NCBI GenBank assembly: GCA_902826835.1
Contig: CADEGH010000031.1
Span: 1 to 59,859 of the forward strand
Direction: 5' to 3'
DNA from: an uncultured bacterium
GTDB taxonomy: Bacteria > Planctomycetota > GCA-002687715
DNA: 59,859 bases
Below the pieces are notes generated by a model that worked only from the letters and a program-made list of their open reading frames with translations, was not told where the DNA came from and searched no databases. Made by a program: the position numbers and the translations under genes. The first letter of the stretch is position 1, and each line of letters begins with the position of its first letter. Positions 37,149-46,662 of the stretch are shown in pieces.

Positions 37149-38261
37149 TCAGTGGCCCGGTTCGGCGAGGAGTTCGTCGACGGCTTGGTCCATCTCTTCC
37201 CCGCGCACGTTCTTGAAGCGGATCACGCCCTTCTTGTCGATCACGTAGATCGTCGGCCAGCCATTGACGTTCCACTTGGCGGAAATAGGTCCGAAGGTGC
37301 CGCGCTTGCCGTTCCAGAAGGAACGCCAGGTGATGCTCTCCTCCTGGAGGCGGGGCTTCAGGGCTTCTTTGTCGGCGTCGCTATTGACCCCGATGAGCGC
37401 AAACGGTTGATCCTTGAGCCGCGCCACGAGCGACCGCTCGTGGGGATACATGGCTCGGCAGGGGCCTCACCAGTCGCCCCAGAAATCCAGGACGACCACC
37501 TTTCCCCGGTAGTCGGAAAGCTTGAACGCCACTCCATCCAAGTCCTCGCCCGCGATGTCGGGGACCATCGATCCGACCTGGAGATGTTTCTTTGCGAACT
37601 CGGGCGCGTCGATGCGCTCCGCCAACTCCGTCCCTTCGGCGAGACCACGCGCCTTGGTCATCAGCGCCGCCCGCTCCGCTTTCGCCTCCTCGGTGGCGTC
37701 CTTGCCGCCGCCGGTCGCCAGGGCCTGAGCGTACACGGCCCATGCCTTCACCGTCTGCGACGGCGCCTGCTGCTCGATGGCGGCCAATTTGGCCCTGCCT
37801 CCATCAGGGATCGCTCGCACCAAGCCCATGGCGAAGGCCTGGCTCGCGCAGAAATCCGCGAACACCGGGGACGCGAGGTGGCTCTGGATGAGGCGGTCCA
37901 CGGCGGCGGTGGCCTCCGCGGGAGCCGCACCGTTTTCGAGCGCCCAGGTGAGGAAGCGCGCCTGCTCGTCGCCCTTCGCGGTTTCCGAGAGCGTCAGGGC
38001 TTTCTTCGCAAACCCCGCTCGATCGACCTTCGGGAGTTTTTCGCGAAGGGCGTTGAGCGTATCCCGATCCTTCGCCTCCAGTGCGTCTTTGTATGCCTGC
38101 GTTTCGGTGAGCGCCTTGAAGGCGGCCTTGACCGACACGTTCTCGGCCGCGAAGGCCGCGACGTGTTCTTGGTAGGCGGCGGAGGGAGTTTGCCCTCCGG
38201 CCTGGGAGAGGGCCGCGAGCGCCAGAAGAGCTGGCGCTAAGCCCCGACGAAGTGGTGACAT
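37149..38261 (-). CDS. Selenocysteine-containing TlpA/thioredoxin-like protein (in-frame UGA = Sec265)
   Basis: Read through a UGA at 37467-37469, this is one 370-residue protein. The ATG at 38261 has AGGAGG five bases upstream. Residues 1-25 are a signal peptide, then ~200 residues of Ala-rich helices. From ~227 comes a redoxin domain: GSMVPDI, a YRGKVVVLDFWGDW strand, the active site U265-G-P-C268, then RAMYPHE, GVNSDAD and WPTIYVIDKKG. UGA replaces the first, nucleophilic Cys of the CGPC motif, the usual place for Sec in redox proteins. Frame and homology continue unbroken on both sides, so this is not a frameshift. A SECIS-like hairpin follows. Ordinary calling would give two pieces (37467-38285 and 37149-37451). 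The alternative, a TGC-to-TGA error or mutation, cannot be excluded. Confidence 0.85.
37416..37469 (-). promoter_or_regulatory. Bacterial SECIS-like element directly after the UGA
   Basis: On the minus strand the UGA (37469-37467) is followed after 31 nt by a GGUC loop (37435-37432). The loop closes a perfect 8-bp stem, CCACGAGC (37443-37436) with GCUCGUGG (37431-37424). A lower helix pairs GAGCC (37456-37452) with GGCUC (37420-37416) across an asymmetric internal loop. Bacterial SECIS elements are stem-loops shortly after the UGA whose apical loop starts with G or GGU, and in E. coli fdhF the loop is also GGUC. SelB recognition is therefore plausible. Confidence 0.75.
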
Positions 38262-38365
38262 GACGTCCTCCTGATGGTTAGGCACGAAGTCCGTGCCGAG
38301 GCGTTCAGGCTATGCGCCCCTTCCCTGCATGTCGAGTTCCAAACCGAGACCGGGATCGAACGGGG

Positions 38366-41300
38366 TTAGCGATCTTCGATTTTGGGGTCTTTGGTGATGG
38401 GTCGCCGGCCAGCCGCCGGGACCCCTTCCGGCGCCCCGAACCCCAAAGACCGGCTCGAAACCTTGGGATCCTCGATGGGTCCCTGGATTTCGAGCCCCCC
38501 GAGAAGGAGGGAGGCGGGCAGGTTCAACAAGTCCCCGATCAGAGGAATGGACATCTCGTTCCCGTGGCTCACATCCAGGCGGGTGTCCACGATGCCCCCG
38601 AAGGTCAACGAACCCGGCGGGACAACGGTCATCGTGAGGTCCCGGGACTTCACGATCCCCGAGGTGAACTGGAGGGCGCGATCGGCGATGTCGAAGTCGA
38701 GTTCGATGCGACTGCGGCGCGATCCTCCGAACAGGGAGAACACGTCGATGGCCTTGACCACATTCAGAAAGACCGGCAGATCCAAGAGGTTGTAGGCATC
38801 GGCTTCGATTCTGCCACTGCCCGCGTAGCTGGCCAGATCGTCGAGTTGGCCTTCGAAGCCGAGGCGAGCCTTCAGGCGCCCCTGGAGCGAGGAGGTCGTG
38901 GCTCCGAAGTGATGCGCCGCCGCCGCCAGATTGACTTGATCGAGGAGCCCGTCCACCGCCAGCCTGCCCCGATTCCAATCGATCGAAAGTCGGGTGCCTT
39001 CGCTCGCCAGCACTCCGAGGGGACGAACATCACGCCCTTCGCGGACGAGCTTGCGCAGTTCGCTCGTGTCCAGGGTCTCGGCACGCCGTCGGCTGGCCAG
39101 ACCGAGGCTCGGAACGAAGTTCAACAACTCGGCTCGCGGCGAGCGGTCGACATCGAAAAACTCCACTCTCTCCACCAGCGCGCGCAACTCACCATCCGAG
39201 AGAGAGTCCCAATCCTCGCGAATGGTGGGCCACCGCGTCTGCATCCGCGCGAGGAGTTGAGGGCGGCCGGCGAGCCTCGGATCGAATCGCTCGTTTTCGT
39301 AACCGAGCAGGACCCCTCCGATCTCTCCGATCCCAAACCCGTGTTCATCTCCCGCGATGCTGCCCTCGAGGCGCGGGATCGGCATGCCGAGCAGACGGAA
39401 GTTCCGCGCCGAGAGCGCGCCCCGAAAGCTGGCCGCGCCATCCGGCATCAGGGCGAAGTACCAGTCGTCGAGCACCCCCTCTTCGAGGAAGATCTCCTCG
39501 TGCCGCCCGATCTGGAGGCTTCGCAACTGGAGGCGCCCGTCGGTGAGCATGACCTGGTTGCGCTTGATCTTGGCCCCTTCCACCGTGATGTCCATGAAAC
39601 CGGTGAGGCTCGGGAGCCAGTAACGGCGCCGCTCCTCGGGAGGAATCCCGAACAGCTCCAAGAGCCACGGCTCGATGGGCACGGACCGCAGTCGAAGGCC
39701 GGAAATCGCGAGTCCCGGTTGGTCGTCCGAGCGCCTCACTCCGCAGGATTCGATTTCGAGTTCAATCCCGGAACCCAAGCCGTAGAGCACGGTCGAACTC
39801 GGCATGAGTTCGCGCGGAATCGGCGGCAGGTCGGCCGGACGTCGGAGGCGACCCTGGATCTTCTCGATGAAGATCGAGTCCTGATTGAACGTGACCCGAC
39901 CCGAGAGCTGCTCGAGACCGGTGGATTTCCAGGTCGGCCACGCAAACGAAAGATCGCGAAACTCCCCAGTCAGCTTGGTCTCGAGGGGAGCACCTCGCAT
40001 GCTCTTCAATTGGATTTGGAAGTCGCGGACCACGCCGTCGATGCGCGGACGGGTGGCGGGATCCCGCAGGGCGGGCCAAAGACCGGCGCACTCGGTCAAA
40101 AAGGCATCGTCGAGCCGGAAACTCGGAGCTTTGATCACGGCCTCGATCTTCGAACCGAGAGTGGCGGACGCACGCTCCACCACGAGTTCGGCTTCCCCAA
40201 TGCGACCGCGGAAGCCCGGGAATATCTCGAAGCTGCGAACCTGCGGAGTGATCCACAGTTCGATTCCACCTTCGATATCGTGGACCCGCACTCCGAGGTC
40301 GGGAGGGGTGAGACTGACCTTCTCCACGTTGATCGTGCCCTGACAGTAGGGCGTCGCCTGCCCCGCATGACTGGTGAGTCGGACGTCCAGCCGGGCGCTC
40401 CCACCCAGCTTCCACTCTCGAAGTTTCGCCGCCGCATCCTCGTCCAGGGAGCCGACCGCGGACCAAAGATCCTCTCCGAGTTCGAGCCCGCGCGCATTCA
40501 CGAGCAGGTCGAGTTCCCCGGCCCGAGCTTCCATGCCTGCCGTTCCGCTCAGGGTGAAGTGGGCGGCGCCGTGAGACGCGGTCACCGACTCGAGGCGCAC
40601 CACATCGTTCTCCGCATCGATGGTGCCCCGGAGGTTCTCGAGCGCAAAGGGGAACGAGACGGGATGAACCCGCAGGCCCAGCAACGTCAATCCGACTTTG
40701 GTGGTCGGCCGATCGAGCGCCGACTCGGTGCGCTCCACTTGGACGGTGACGTCCACCAACCCCTGCGCTCGTAGGCTTCGCACTCCCTCGCGTGTACCCT
40801 CGTCGAGCGCGGACAAGAGACGATCGTCGATCGGGACGCCGCGAGCCCACACGTGCGCGCTGTAAGTTTCCCGCCCCTTACGGGAGTAATCGACCTTGCC
40901 CCACGCCCGCAGTTGCATCCCCTCTTGGCGCGCGACCAAAGGCTCAAAGCTCATCGTCTCGTCGTTCAGACGCACCAGTCCGTAGACATCGCGCAGCGGA
41001 TAGGGAAACCCCGTGGCCTGGCCGGTCTCCGGGTCGACTTCGCCCTGGTAGACGAGCTCACATCCTTGGAGGTCGACCTGGATTTCTGGCAAGATCGAGA
41101 ACTCGTGCGAGAGGAGAAAATCCGGCCGCGGACCAAGTCGAAAGTCGACATCCGCGGGGCCGCGCAATCGCCACTCCCGAAGCTGGCGACGGATCTCGGG
41201 GCCGGGGTCGGGAAGGGCTCCCAATCGATCGACGAACGCGTCGTTCAACACAAGCCCCTTGAGATTGCCCTGGGCCTCGACGAGGGGCACCCGGCCGGTC

Positions 41301-42250
41301 AGGTCGGCTCGGGCTGACAATTCGAGACGAGCATCCTCGAGCATGCCGCGCAGAGTGCCATCGGTCGTGAGGATGCCGTCGGCGTAGCGCATGATCCCGC
41401 GCACGTCCGTCAGGGCCTGCGGCCAGCCTCCGAACGCAAGGCGCGCCCCGTCCAGGTTCATCCGCGCCCGGTAGGTCGCCCGACCCGACCGCGGATCCTT
41501 GGCGACCGTTCCCAGCAGTTCGACTCCCCCGGAGACCTCCAGCTTGGCCAACAAGTCCGCGATTCCCGGAGTCAACAGGGCGCGCAGCCGCTCCGTCGTC
41601 TTGAAGCCGCCTCGCCGGATGTGGACCTCGAAGTCTTCGCCCTCGATCGAACCGTGGGCGGCAAATGCACCCGCAATCGGATCGTTGGCGCTGGCCTCAA
41701 AGTCGTAGTGCCCACTTCCCTTGCGCGCGTCGGGCACGAGGTCGACGCGGAATCCCTGGAGGCGAATGGTTGTGTCGGTCTCGGCGAGCCAGGGCGCGTT
41801 GCGGAAACGGAGGGCCAATCCGTCGATGGCGAGACGCGGCAGCCCGTCGACCTTCGTCGCTTGCGCGTCGGAACGGATCGGGGAAGGGAGATCGAATCCA
41901 CCTCCCGGTAACCAGGTGAGCACGGCCTCGGGGTGGAGGATGCGCACTTCGCGCACGGGACTGCGGCCGGAGGCGAGAGCTCCGAAGTCGAGCCCGATAC
42001 TCAGCTCGGCGGCGCGCAGATATTCGTCCTGCGGCCGACCCGGATAGGAGACCCGAACATCGGTGAAACGCACGTCGCCATTCCACGCCGCCGATACGTC
42101 CGCGAAGCTGACTTCGGAAACAAAGAGTTCCGACAAAATCCGAGTGGCCTGGGGACGGAGCGACGCGGGACGGAGGACCCAGCCCAGATCGAAGATCAAA
42201 AGGAAGAGAAGCCACAGGCCTCCCAGGCAAAGTGCACTCAGGCGATTCAT
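38366..42250 (-). CDS. AsmA-like/DUF3971 large envelope protein
   Basis: 1294 residues. An N-terminal hydrophobic segment (about 7-27) anchors or exports it. The remainder is a very long, beta-rich chain with alternating hydrophobic strands and several repeated LDG/LRG-type turns, like AsmA, TamB and YhdP proteins that form lipid-carrying grooves between membranes. The C-terminal ~170 residues resemble the AsmA-like C-terminal region: LKARLGFEGQL, then GSGRIEA, LLDLPVFLNVVKAI, SRIELDFDIAD, and IPLIGDLLNLP. It starts nine bases after the selenium transporter stop, so they are probably cotranscribed. The selenoprotein gene follows after 104 bp, with a small GGCACG/CGTGCC hairpin between. Confidence 0.82.
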   Translation of the reverse strand: MNRLSALCLGGLWLLFLLIFDLGWVLRPASLRPQATRILSELFVSEVSFADVSAAWNGDVRFTDVRVSYPGRPQDEYLRAAELSIGLDFGALASGRSPVREVRILHPEAVLTWLPGGGFDLPSPIRSDAQATKVDGLPRLAIDGLALRFRNAPWLAETDTTIRLQGFRVDLVPDARKGSGHYDFEASANDPIAGAFAAHGSIEGEDFEVHIRRGGFKTTERLRALLTPGIADLLAKLEVSGGVELLGTVAKDPRSGRATYRARMNLDGARLAFGGWPQALTDVRGIMRYADGILTTDGTLRGMLEDARLELSARADLTGRVPLVEAQGNLKGLVLNDAFVDRLGALPDPGPEIRRQLREWRLRGPADVDFRLGPRPDFLLSHEFSILPEIQVDLQGCELVYQGEVDPETGQATGFPYPLRDVYGLVRLNDETMSFEPLVARQEGMQLRAWGKVDYSRKGRETYSAHVWARGVPIDDRLLSALDEGTREGVRSLRAQGLVDVTVQVERTESALDRPTTKVGLTLLGLRVHPVSFPFALENLRGTIDAENDVVRLESVTASHGAAHFTLSGTAGMEARAGELDLLVNARGLELGEDLWSAVGSLDEDAAAKLREWKLGGSARLDVRLTSHAGQATPYCQGTINVEKVSLTPPDLGVRVHDIEGGIELWITPQVRSFEIFPGFRGRIGEAELVVERASATLGSKIEAVIKAPSFRLDDAFLTECAGLWPALRDPATRPRIDGVVRDFQIQLKSMRGAPLETKLTGEFRDLSFAWPTWKSTGLEQLSGRVTFNQDSIFIEKIQGRLRRPADLPPIPRELMPSSTVLYGLGSGIELEIESCGVRRSDDQPGLAISGLRLRSVPIEPWLLELFGIPPEERRRYWLPSLTGFMDITVEGAKIKRNQVMLTDGRLQLRSLQIGRHEEIFLEEGVLDDWYFALMPDGAASFRGALSARNFRLLGMPIPRLEGSIAGDEHGFGIGEIGGVLLGYENERFDPRLAGRPQLLARMQTRWPTIREDWDSLSDGELRALVERVEFFDVDRSPRAELLNFVPSLGLASRRRAETLDTSELRKLVREGRDVRPLGVLASEGTRLSIDWNRGRLAVDGLLDQVNLAAAAHHFGATTSSLQGRLKARLGFEGQLDDLASYAGSGRIEADAYNLLDLPVFLNVVKAIDVFSLFGGSRRSRIELDFDIADRALQFTSGIVKSRDLTMTVVPPGSLTFGGIVDTRLDVSHGNEMSIPLIGDLLNLPASLLLGGLEIQGPIEDPKVSSRSLGFGAPEGVPAAGRRPITKDPKIEDR

Positions 42251-42259
42251 GCGCGGCCG

Positions 42260-43357
42260 TCAGTTTACCGTCTTCGGAGTACGGGCGGCCAAGCTCGCGT
42301 AGAGCAGGGAGGCCACGATCCCGGTGATGACGGCGGCGTATCCCGCCGAGCTCACTCCCCCCGCCGCGGTCGGAGTGGAGGGAGTCGCCGCCCAACCGAG
42401 ATTGTGGGCGAGCACCCCTCCGAGCGCGATTCCCACCACCGTGATGAACGCGTCGCCATTGCCCTCCCCCGCCATCACGATTTGGCGCACCGGACAGCCG
42501 CCCGCCAAGACTCCCGACAACCCGACCAGCACCATCGCGAGCACGCTCGCGACGTGGTCGGCATGAGCTCCAGGCGGAGTCGCGACGCCGAAGGACGATC
42601 GACCTCCGATCAGGAGCGTGACCCCGTAGCCGAGCATGAGGCATCCGACTCCAAGGAGCATCCAGCGCGGCCCGCGCAAGAGTTGCCGAGCGCCCGAGAC
42701 GGCGCAAAAGCCCGTCCATGACAGGAGCCCGCCCGCAATCGTGGCGATCCCCAAAGCCGTGAACCAAGGCGCGTGCGGCGGGTCCCCCGCTTCGTTCGGC
42801 CCGGGACCGAGCAGACCCGCGCGGCGGTACCAGAGCACCGCCAAGCCACCCACAAGGAGGAGGGGTAAAAGACCCAAGGCTCGGTGGACCACCGCCGTTT
42901 TGCCCACGCTGTAGCCGCGGCGCTCGAACCACATCCCGATCTGGACGCCGCCGAGGAAACCGAGGAGACCGGATAGCGCGAGCAGATCCCCGCCCGCAAG
43001 CCGCTGCAACATGCGAAACGGACATCCGAGAAACACGAGCGCGCCGATGCCCATCCAGACGCCGAAGAAAAAACGCACGATGGAATGACTACCCGATCGG
43101 GCCGCGTAGCGACCGCGCAGCACCGTGATCGCAAACGCCCCGAGCAAGAGTCCCAAGATTTCGGGGCGGAAGTAACGCGGGCCCTTCGCCATGAAGCCGA
43201 GCGAGCCGGCCATGTCGCGCAGGAAACACGCGCCGCAGATCCCCATGTTGCCGGGGTTGCCGGCGAACACGTTGAGGGCGGCCAGCACCCCCACCAAGAG
43301 GGCCATCAGGAGGCCCAGACGAACGCCGCGGGAGTGGTCGGTCGGACGCAGAAGCAT
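42260..43357 (-). CDS. yedE: YedE/FdhT-family selenium metabolism membrane protein (putative selenium transporter)
   Basis: 365 residues with about ten hydrophobic helices. It carries the motifs I associate with the YedE selenium-metabolism branch of the YeeE/YedE family: NMGICGACFLRD near residue 37, RPEILGLLLGAF, GCPFRMLQRLAGGD near 110, and GCPVRQIVMAGEGNGDAF near 290. The conserved Cys residues in these motifs are thought to relay thiosulfate-like or selenium species through the membrane. Members of this branch occur with selenium-using enzymes. It is on the same strand as, and two genes upstream of, the UGA-containing redoxin, which supports the selenium link. The identity of the transported species is inferred. 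Confidence 0.85.
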   Translation of the reverse strand: MLLRPTDHSRGVRLGLLMALLVGVLAALNVFAGNPGNMGICGACFLRDMAGSLGFMAKGPRYFRPEILGLLLGAFAITVLRGRYAARSGSHSIVRFFFGVWMGIGALVFLGCPFRMLQRLAGGDLLALSGLLGFLGGVQIGMWFERRGYSVGKTAVVHRALGLLPLLLVGGLAVLWYRRAGLLGPGPNEAGDPPHAPWFTALGIATIAGGLLSWTGFCAVSGARQLLRGPRWMLLGVGCLMLGYGVTLLIGGRSSFGVATPPGAHADHVASVLAMVLVGLSGVLAGGCPVRQIVMAGEGNGDAFITVVGIALGGVLAHNLGWAATPSTPTAAGGVSSAGYAAVITGIVASLLYASLAARTPKTVN

Positions 43358-43408
43358 GCCCCAATCTAACCCTCCAACCGCCGGGCCGAATTCTGCCCAG
43401 CGGAAGTC

Positions 43409-46400
43409 TCAGAAATCCACCACGGCCAGCACCTGCCGGTCGAGCGCTTCGACGTAGAACACGGTCGGCACTCCCGGTAGCTCCTCGAATGGCAAATCAA
43501 GGACGGCCGCGGAAATCACGCCAGACTTGAGTCCCAAGAGCGACACGGGCTCAAATCGTGCTGTGCCGCCCTCGTCGGTGATCGCATCGACGGACATGAG
43601 CAGAGGGAGCGATTCCTCCTCCATCGTGACGTAGAGCGCGGCCACCACTCGGCGACCAGGAAGTGGCACTCCGGCCCGGTTGCTCACGTTCACGACGAGC
43701 AGGGCGGCCCGCTCTCCGATGCTGTCGTCGGAGACCGCGAGGTCGATGGCTTCGACACGCGCGACTTCGGGAACGAGATGCCCCAACGTGCTGACGCTGA
43801 GGGTGTGGACGACACCGGCTATCCCGCCTGCGTCTTGCGCTGTCAACTCGAGGTTCACGGCGCTGCCCGCTCCGAGTCCAGCCACGATGAAGGAGTGGAG
43901 CCGGGCTCCGCTTCCGAGCGCGGGGCTGCGCAGAACGGTGGGACCTCGCGATCCGGAGTACCGGATTTCCAGCACACTCGGGAGGTCCGTTTGAACGCGG
44001 AGGCGTGCGGAGTTGGTGGTGCGATACAGGATCTCCGAGGAGAGGATGGTCGGAGCCGACGCGCCTGGGAGTGGACCCAGTGCCGGATTCGTGGGGTTCC
44101 CTCCGAGGCGCCATTCGTACCCATCAATCGCCCCGTCTCCGTCACTGTCCGCCAGCTCGGAGTCGCTGCCGATCAAGAGCTCGAGTGCGTCGGCGAGTTC
44201 GTCGCTGTCCCGGTCGTAGCTCATCCGCGCTCCCATGCCGCGGGGCACTCCGAACACGAGCCACGAGCACTCACCGACCAACGCACTCGCGATCACCTCC
44301 GACATCGAAATCGCCTCGGTCCCGAGATCGGAACCCACAAAGGCTCGCTGCGCCGGCGAGTAAAGGCGGCGAGCGGAACCCGAATCGCCCAGCTTTCCGG
44401 AGTGACCCAGCAGAATGAGGTCGCACTCCCCGGCATGGGCTGCGGCCTGCAGAGCGAAGAGCTCGGTCCTCGCCACGACGTGAGGATTGACCTCCGCTCC
44501 GCGTGCCGCCGCGGGCGCGATCCCGGAGTCGATCTCGAGCAGGAATCGCTCGAGTGGGGGCAGCTCCGCGGCATCCAAGTCGAAGAAGTGATCGAGGAAA
44601 CTCGCAAGCGACGGCAGGGCGCCGTTGTGCAGGAAGCCGCCGCCCAGCGAGGCCACCTCGCCGTTCCGGCCGAAATTGCCACCGACGAAGACTGGCGGAC
44701 TGGCCCGGTCCGCAAGGGCGCGCAGCGGCGCCACCTTGAAGGACGACGAGGGCCCGCCGAACAGATCGAACATCAGTTCGTTTTGAGTACCGAGCGGGAG
44801 TCGATGGCACACCGCACAGGTGGTGGCGCTTTCCCGGTGGAAGGTCTCTTTGCCTTCGGAAGCTAGGGGCGAGAGAGATCCGTCGATCGGGGCCAGCGGA
44901 TTGGCGGGATGAACGAGGCTTTGGATGTACGCCACGAGGTCGTCCATGGCTTCCGGAGCGAGAGGGGCCTCCCGCTCCAGGAGTCCCACGAACGCGCCGT
45001 TGAAGTCGTGCAAAGCCTGCTTCTCGCCGCGCCAGTGGTAGGGCGCAAGTTCCGAGAGCCCGCGAAGCGACTGGGTGAGCATCGGGCCTTTGCGGTCGAT
45101 CGGAAGCGTCGGGCGACCATCCGCGGGAGTATCCAGGAAGAGCGACAGATCCCACACGAGCCCGTCCAAGTGCCCGTCGATGTGACAGGAAGCGCACGAG
45201 GAAGTGCCACTCGCGGAGTGGGAGGCATCGATGAGCTGCCCACGTCCACGTTTGATCGCCGCCGGAGTCGGATCGAAACCGAGAGGAAGCCGCACGGGGG
45301 CGGAGCTCGGCCGCGAGGGATCAATCACCACGAGCCCCTGGTCGTTCTTCGAGAGCACGAGCAAAGCCCCCTCCGCCAGCACCGCCGACCGCGGGCCGGC
45401 GCGCCAGGCGCCCCCGCTCGGGATCTCGAAATTGCGGACGCGCTCGCGAGCGGCGGCATCCAGAGCGGTCACCAAATCACTGCCGTATCCGACGGCGTAG
45501 GCGGTGGTGCCCGCCGCGTCGAACGCGATTCCGGTGGGTTGAGCGCAGGCACGCGGAGACTCCGGCCGTGGATCCAAACTCACGAATTCGACCGCCCGAG
45601 TCGCGACGTTCACGATCGTGATTCGGTTGTTCACGACTTGCCCGCGGATGAAGCCGCGCTCGCCGTGGACCTCGGCATTCAAGGCGTCGGTGTTCGGAAT
45701 CCACAGTTCGGAGGTTCCCGGGCGGGGCACCACGTCGAAGAGGGTCGTGCCCAATCCCCGGAACGATGACGCGAGGTCTAAGGCATCCGTAGCCGGATCC
45801 TCGGTGATGGTGATGGCCAGAAGATCGTGATCGGGCAAGGATCGCTCCGCGCCGGCGGCCGCGTTCACAAATTCGACGGTCGTGTCGGCCGGATTACCAG
45901 ATCGGGTCCGCGGCGCGGTGTTGTTGCCGGAGCGCAGGGGTGCGACCCACACTCGGTCCAGGGCCACCGCGATCCCGCGCGGCTCACGAGCGGGAATCGC
46001 GATCTTGTGGAGCAGCCGGTAGTCACCGACCGAGCGCCCCCGGAGATCCAAGACCGCTACCGCGTCCTCCCCCGCCAAGGTGACATAAGCGCGGTCGCCT
46101 TCCGGCCCAAACGCGAGGCCATGCGGCTCCGCGCCGACGTGTATTCCACGCATCAAGCGACCACGATTCATGTCGAAGACGAGAACCATGCCCAAGAGGC
46201 GATCGACCGCCCACAATTCCCTCGCCTCCGATCGAGCGTGGAGGCTCACGAGTCCAGGCGTCGCGGGGAAACCGCGTAGCCACTCCGGCGGCAGTCCGGA
46301 TTCGCGTCGCCGCCACTCGCCGATTTCCGCGCCGGGCTGATTGATGGTCCAAAGCGTCCGACCATTCGCGGAGAGCACGAGGGGCCGCAGAAGACCCAAT

Positions 46401-46549
46401 TCGAATTCCAGGAATGCTCCCTCGATTCGATTGAGGGCTCCGGCATCGATTTCGGTGGGGCTTTGTCCTCTGACGGCGACCGCCAAGAGGCCTATCGAGA
46501 CTGCCCAGACCACCGCTGCCAATCGTGGCATTGAGGTGTGCTTCCGCAT
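43409..46549 (-). CDS. Exported cytochrome c/beta-propeller multi-domain protein
   Basis: About 1046 residues, from the ATG at 46549, which has AAGGAG six bases upstream; the frame extends 50 codons further without a signal. A signal peptide ends near VRGQ. Residues ~50-430 are a YVTN-like beta-propeller. Two haem c motifs follow, CASCH at 452-456 and CAVCH at ~578-582, in a di-haem peroxidase-like region with possible axial ligands. Calcium-binding thrombospondin-3-like repeats (DRDSDELAD, DSDGDGAIDGYE) then lead to Ig/FnIII-like C-terminal domains. A periplasmic or surface redox role is likely; whether it is a peroxidase or an electron carrier is unknown. Confidence 0.85.
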   Translation of the reverse strand: MRKHTSMPRLAAVVWAVSIGLLAVAVRGQSPTEIDAGALNRIEGAFLEFELGLLRPLVLSANGRTLWTINQPGAEIGEWRRRESGLPPEWLRGFPATPGLVSLHARSEARELWAVDRLLGMVLVFDMNRGRLMRGIHVGAEPHGLAFGPEGDRAYVTLAGEDAVAVLDLRGRSVGDYRLLHKIAIPAREPRGIAVALDRVWVAPLRSGNNTAPRTRSGNPADTTVEFVNAAAGAERSLPDHDLLAITITEDPATDALDLASSFRGLGTTLFDVVPRPGTSELWIPNTDALNAEVHGERGFIRGQVVNNRITIVNVATRAVEFVSLDPRPESPRACAQPTGIAFDAAGTTAYAVGYGSDLVTALDAAARERVRNFEIPSGGAWRAGPRSAVLAEGALLVLSKNDQGLVVIDPSRPSSAPVRLPLGFDPTPAAIKRGRGQLIDASHSASGTSSCASCHIDGHLDGLVWDLSLFLDTPADGRPTLPIDRKGPMLTQSLRGLSELAPYHWRGEKQALHDFNGAFVGLLEREAPLAPEAMDDLVAYIQSLVHPANPLAPIDGSLSPLASEGKETFHRESATTCAVCHRLPLGTQNELMFDLFGGPSSSFKVAPLRALADRASPPVFVGGNFGRNGEVASLGGGFLHNGALPSLASFLDHFFDLDAAELPPLERFLLEIDSGIAPAAARGAEVNPHVVARTELFALQAAAHAGECDLILLGHSGKLGDSGSARRLYSPAQRAFVGSDLGTEAISMSEVIASALVGECSWLVFGVPRGMGARMSYDRDSDELADALELLIGSDSELADSDGDGAIDGYEWRLGGNPTNPALGPLPGASAPTILSSEILYRTTNSARLRVQTDLPSVLEIRYSGSRGPTVLRSPALGSGARLHSFIVAGLGAGSAVNLELTAQDAGGIAGVVHTLSVSTLGHLVPEVARVEAIDLAVSDDSIGERAALLVVNVSNRAGVPLPGRRVVAALYVTMEEESLPLLMSVDAITDEGGTARFEPVSLLGLKSGVISAAVLDLPFEELPGVPTVFYVEALDRQVLAVVDF

Positions 46550-46662
46550 CGTCCGCTCCTTTCTCCGCGACTCGCGTCGCCTGGCAGGGCATTCCTTCCT
46601 ACGGCGCGGAGCGGGAATAAAGGAGGAAGCTTCGGGAGAATCCGATTCGAAGGCCGAGGCGA

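Noticed and set aside
37149..37451. A separate 100-residue thioredoxin-fold gene starting at the Met after the active site
   Set aside because: It lacks the first half of the fold and any ribosome site; it is the continuation of the upstream frame past the UGA.
37467..38285. Frameshift or pseudogene explanation for the split redoxin
   Set aside because: No frame change is needed: both halves are in the same frame, and only one codon (UGA) intervenes. A point mutation remains possible and is noted.
38312..40774. Long plus-strand open frame (820 codons) opposite the AsmA-like gene
   Set aside because: Antisense shadow; it lacks signal peptide, motif or ribosome site.
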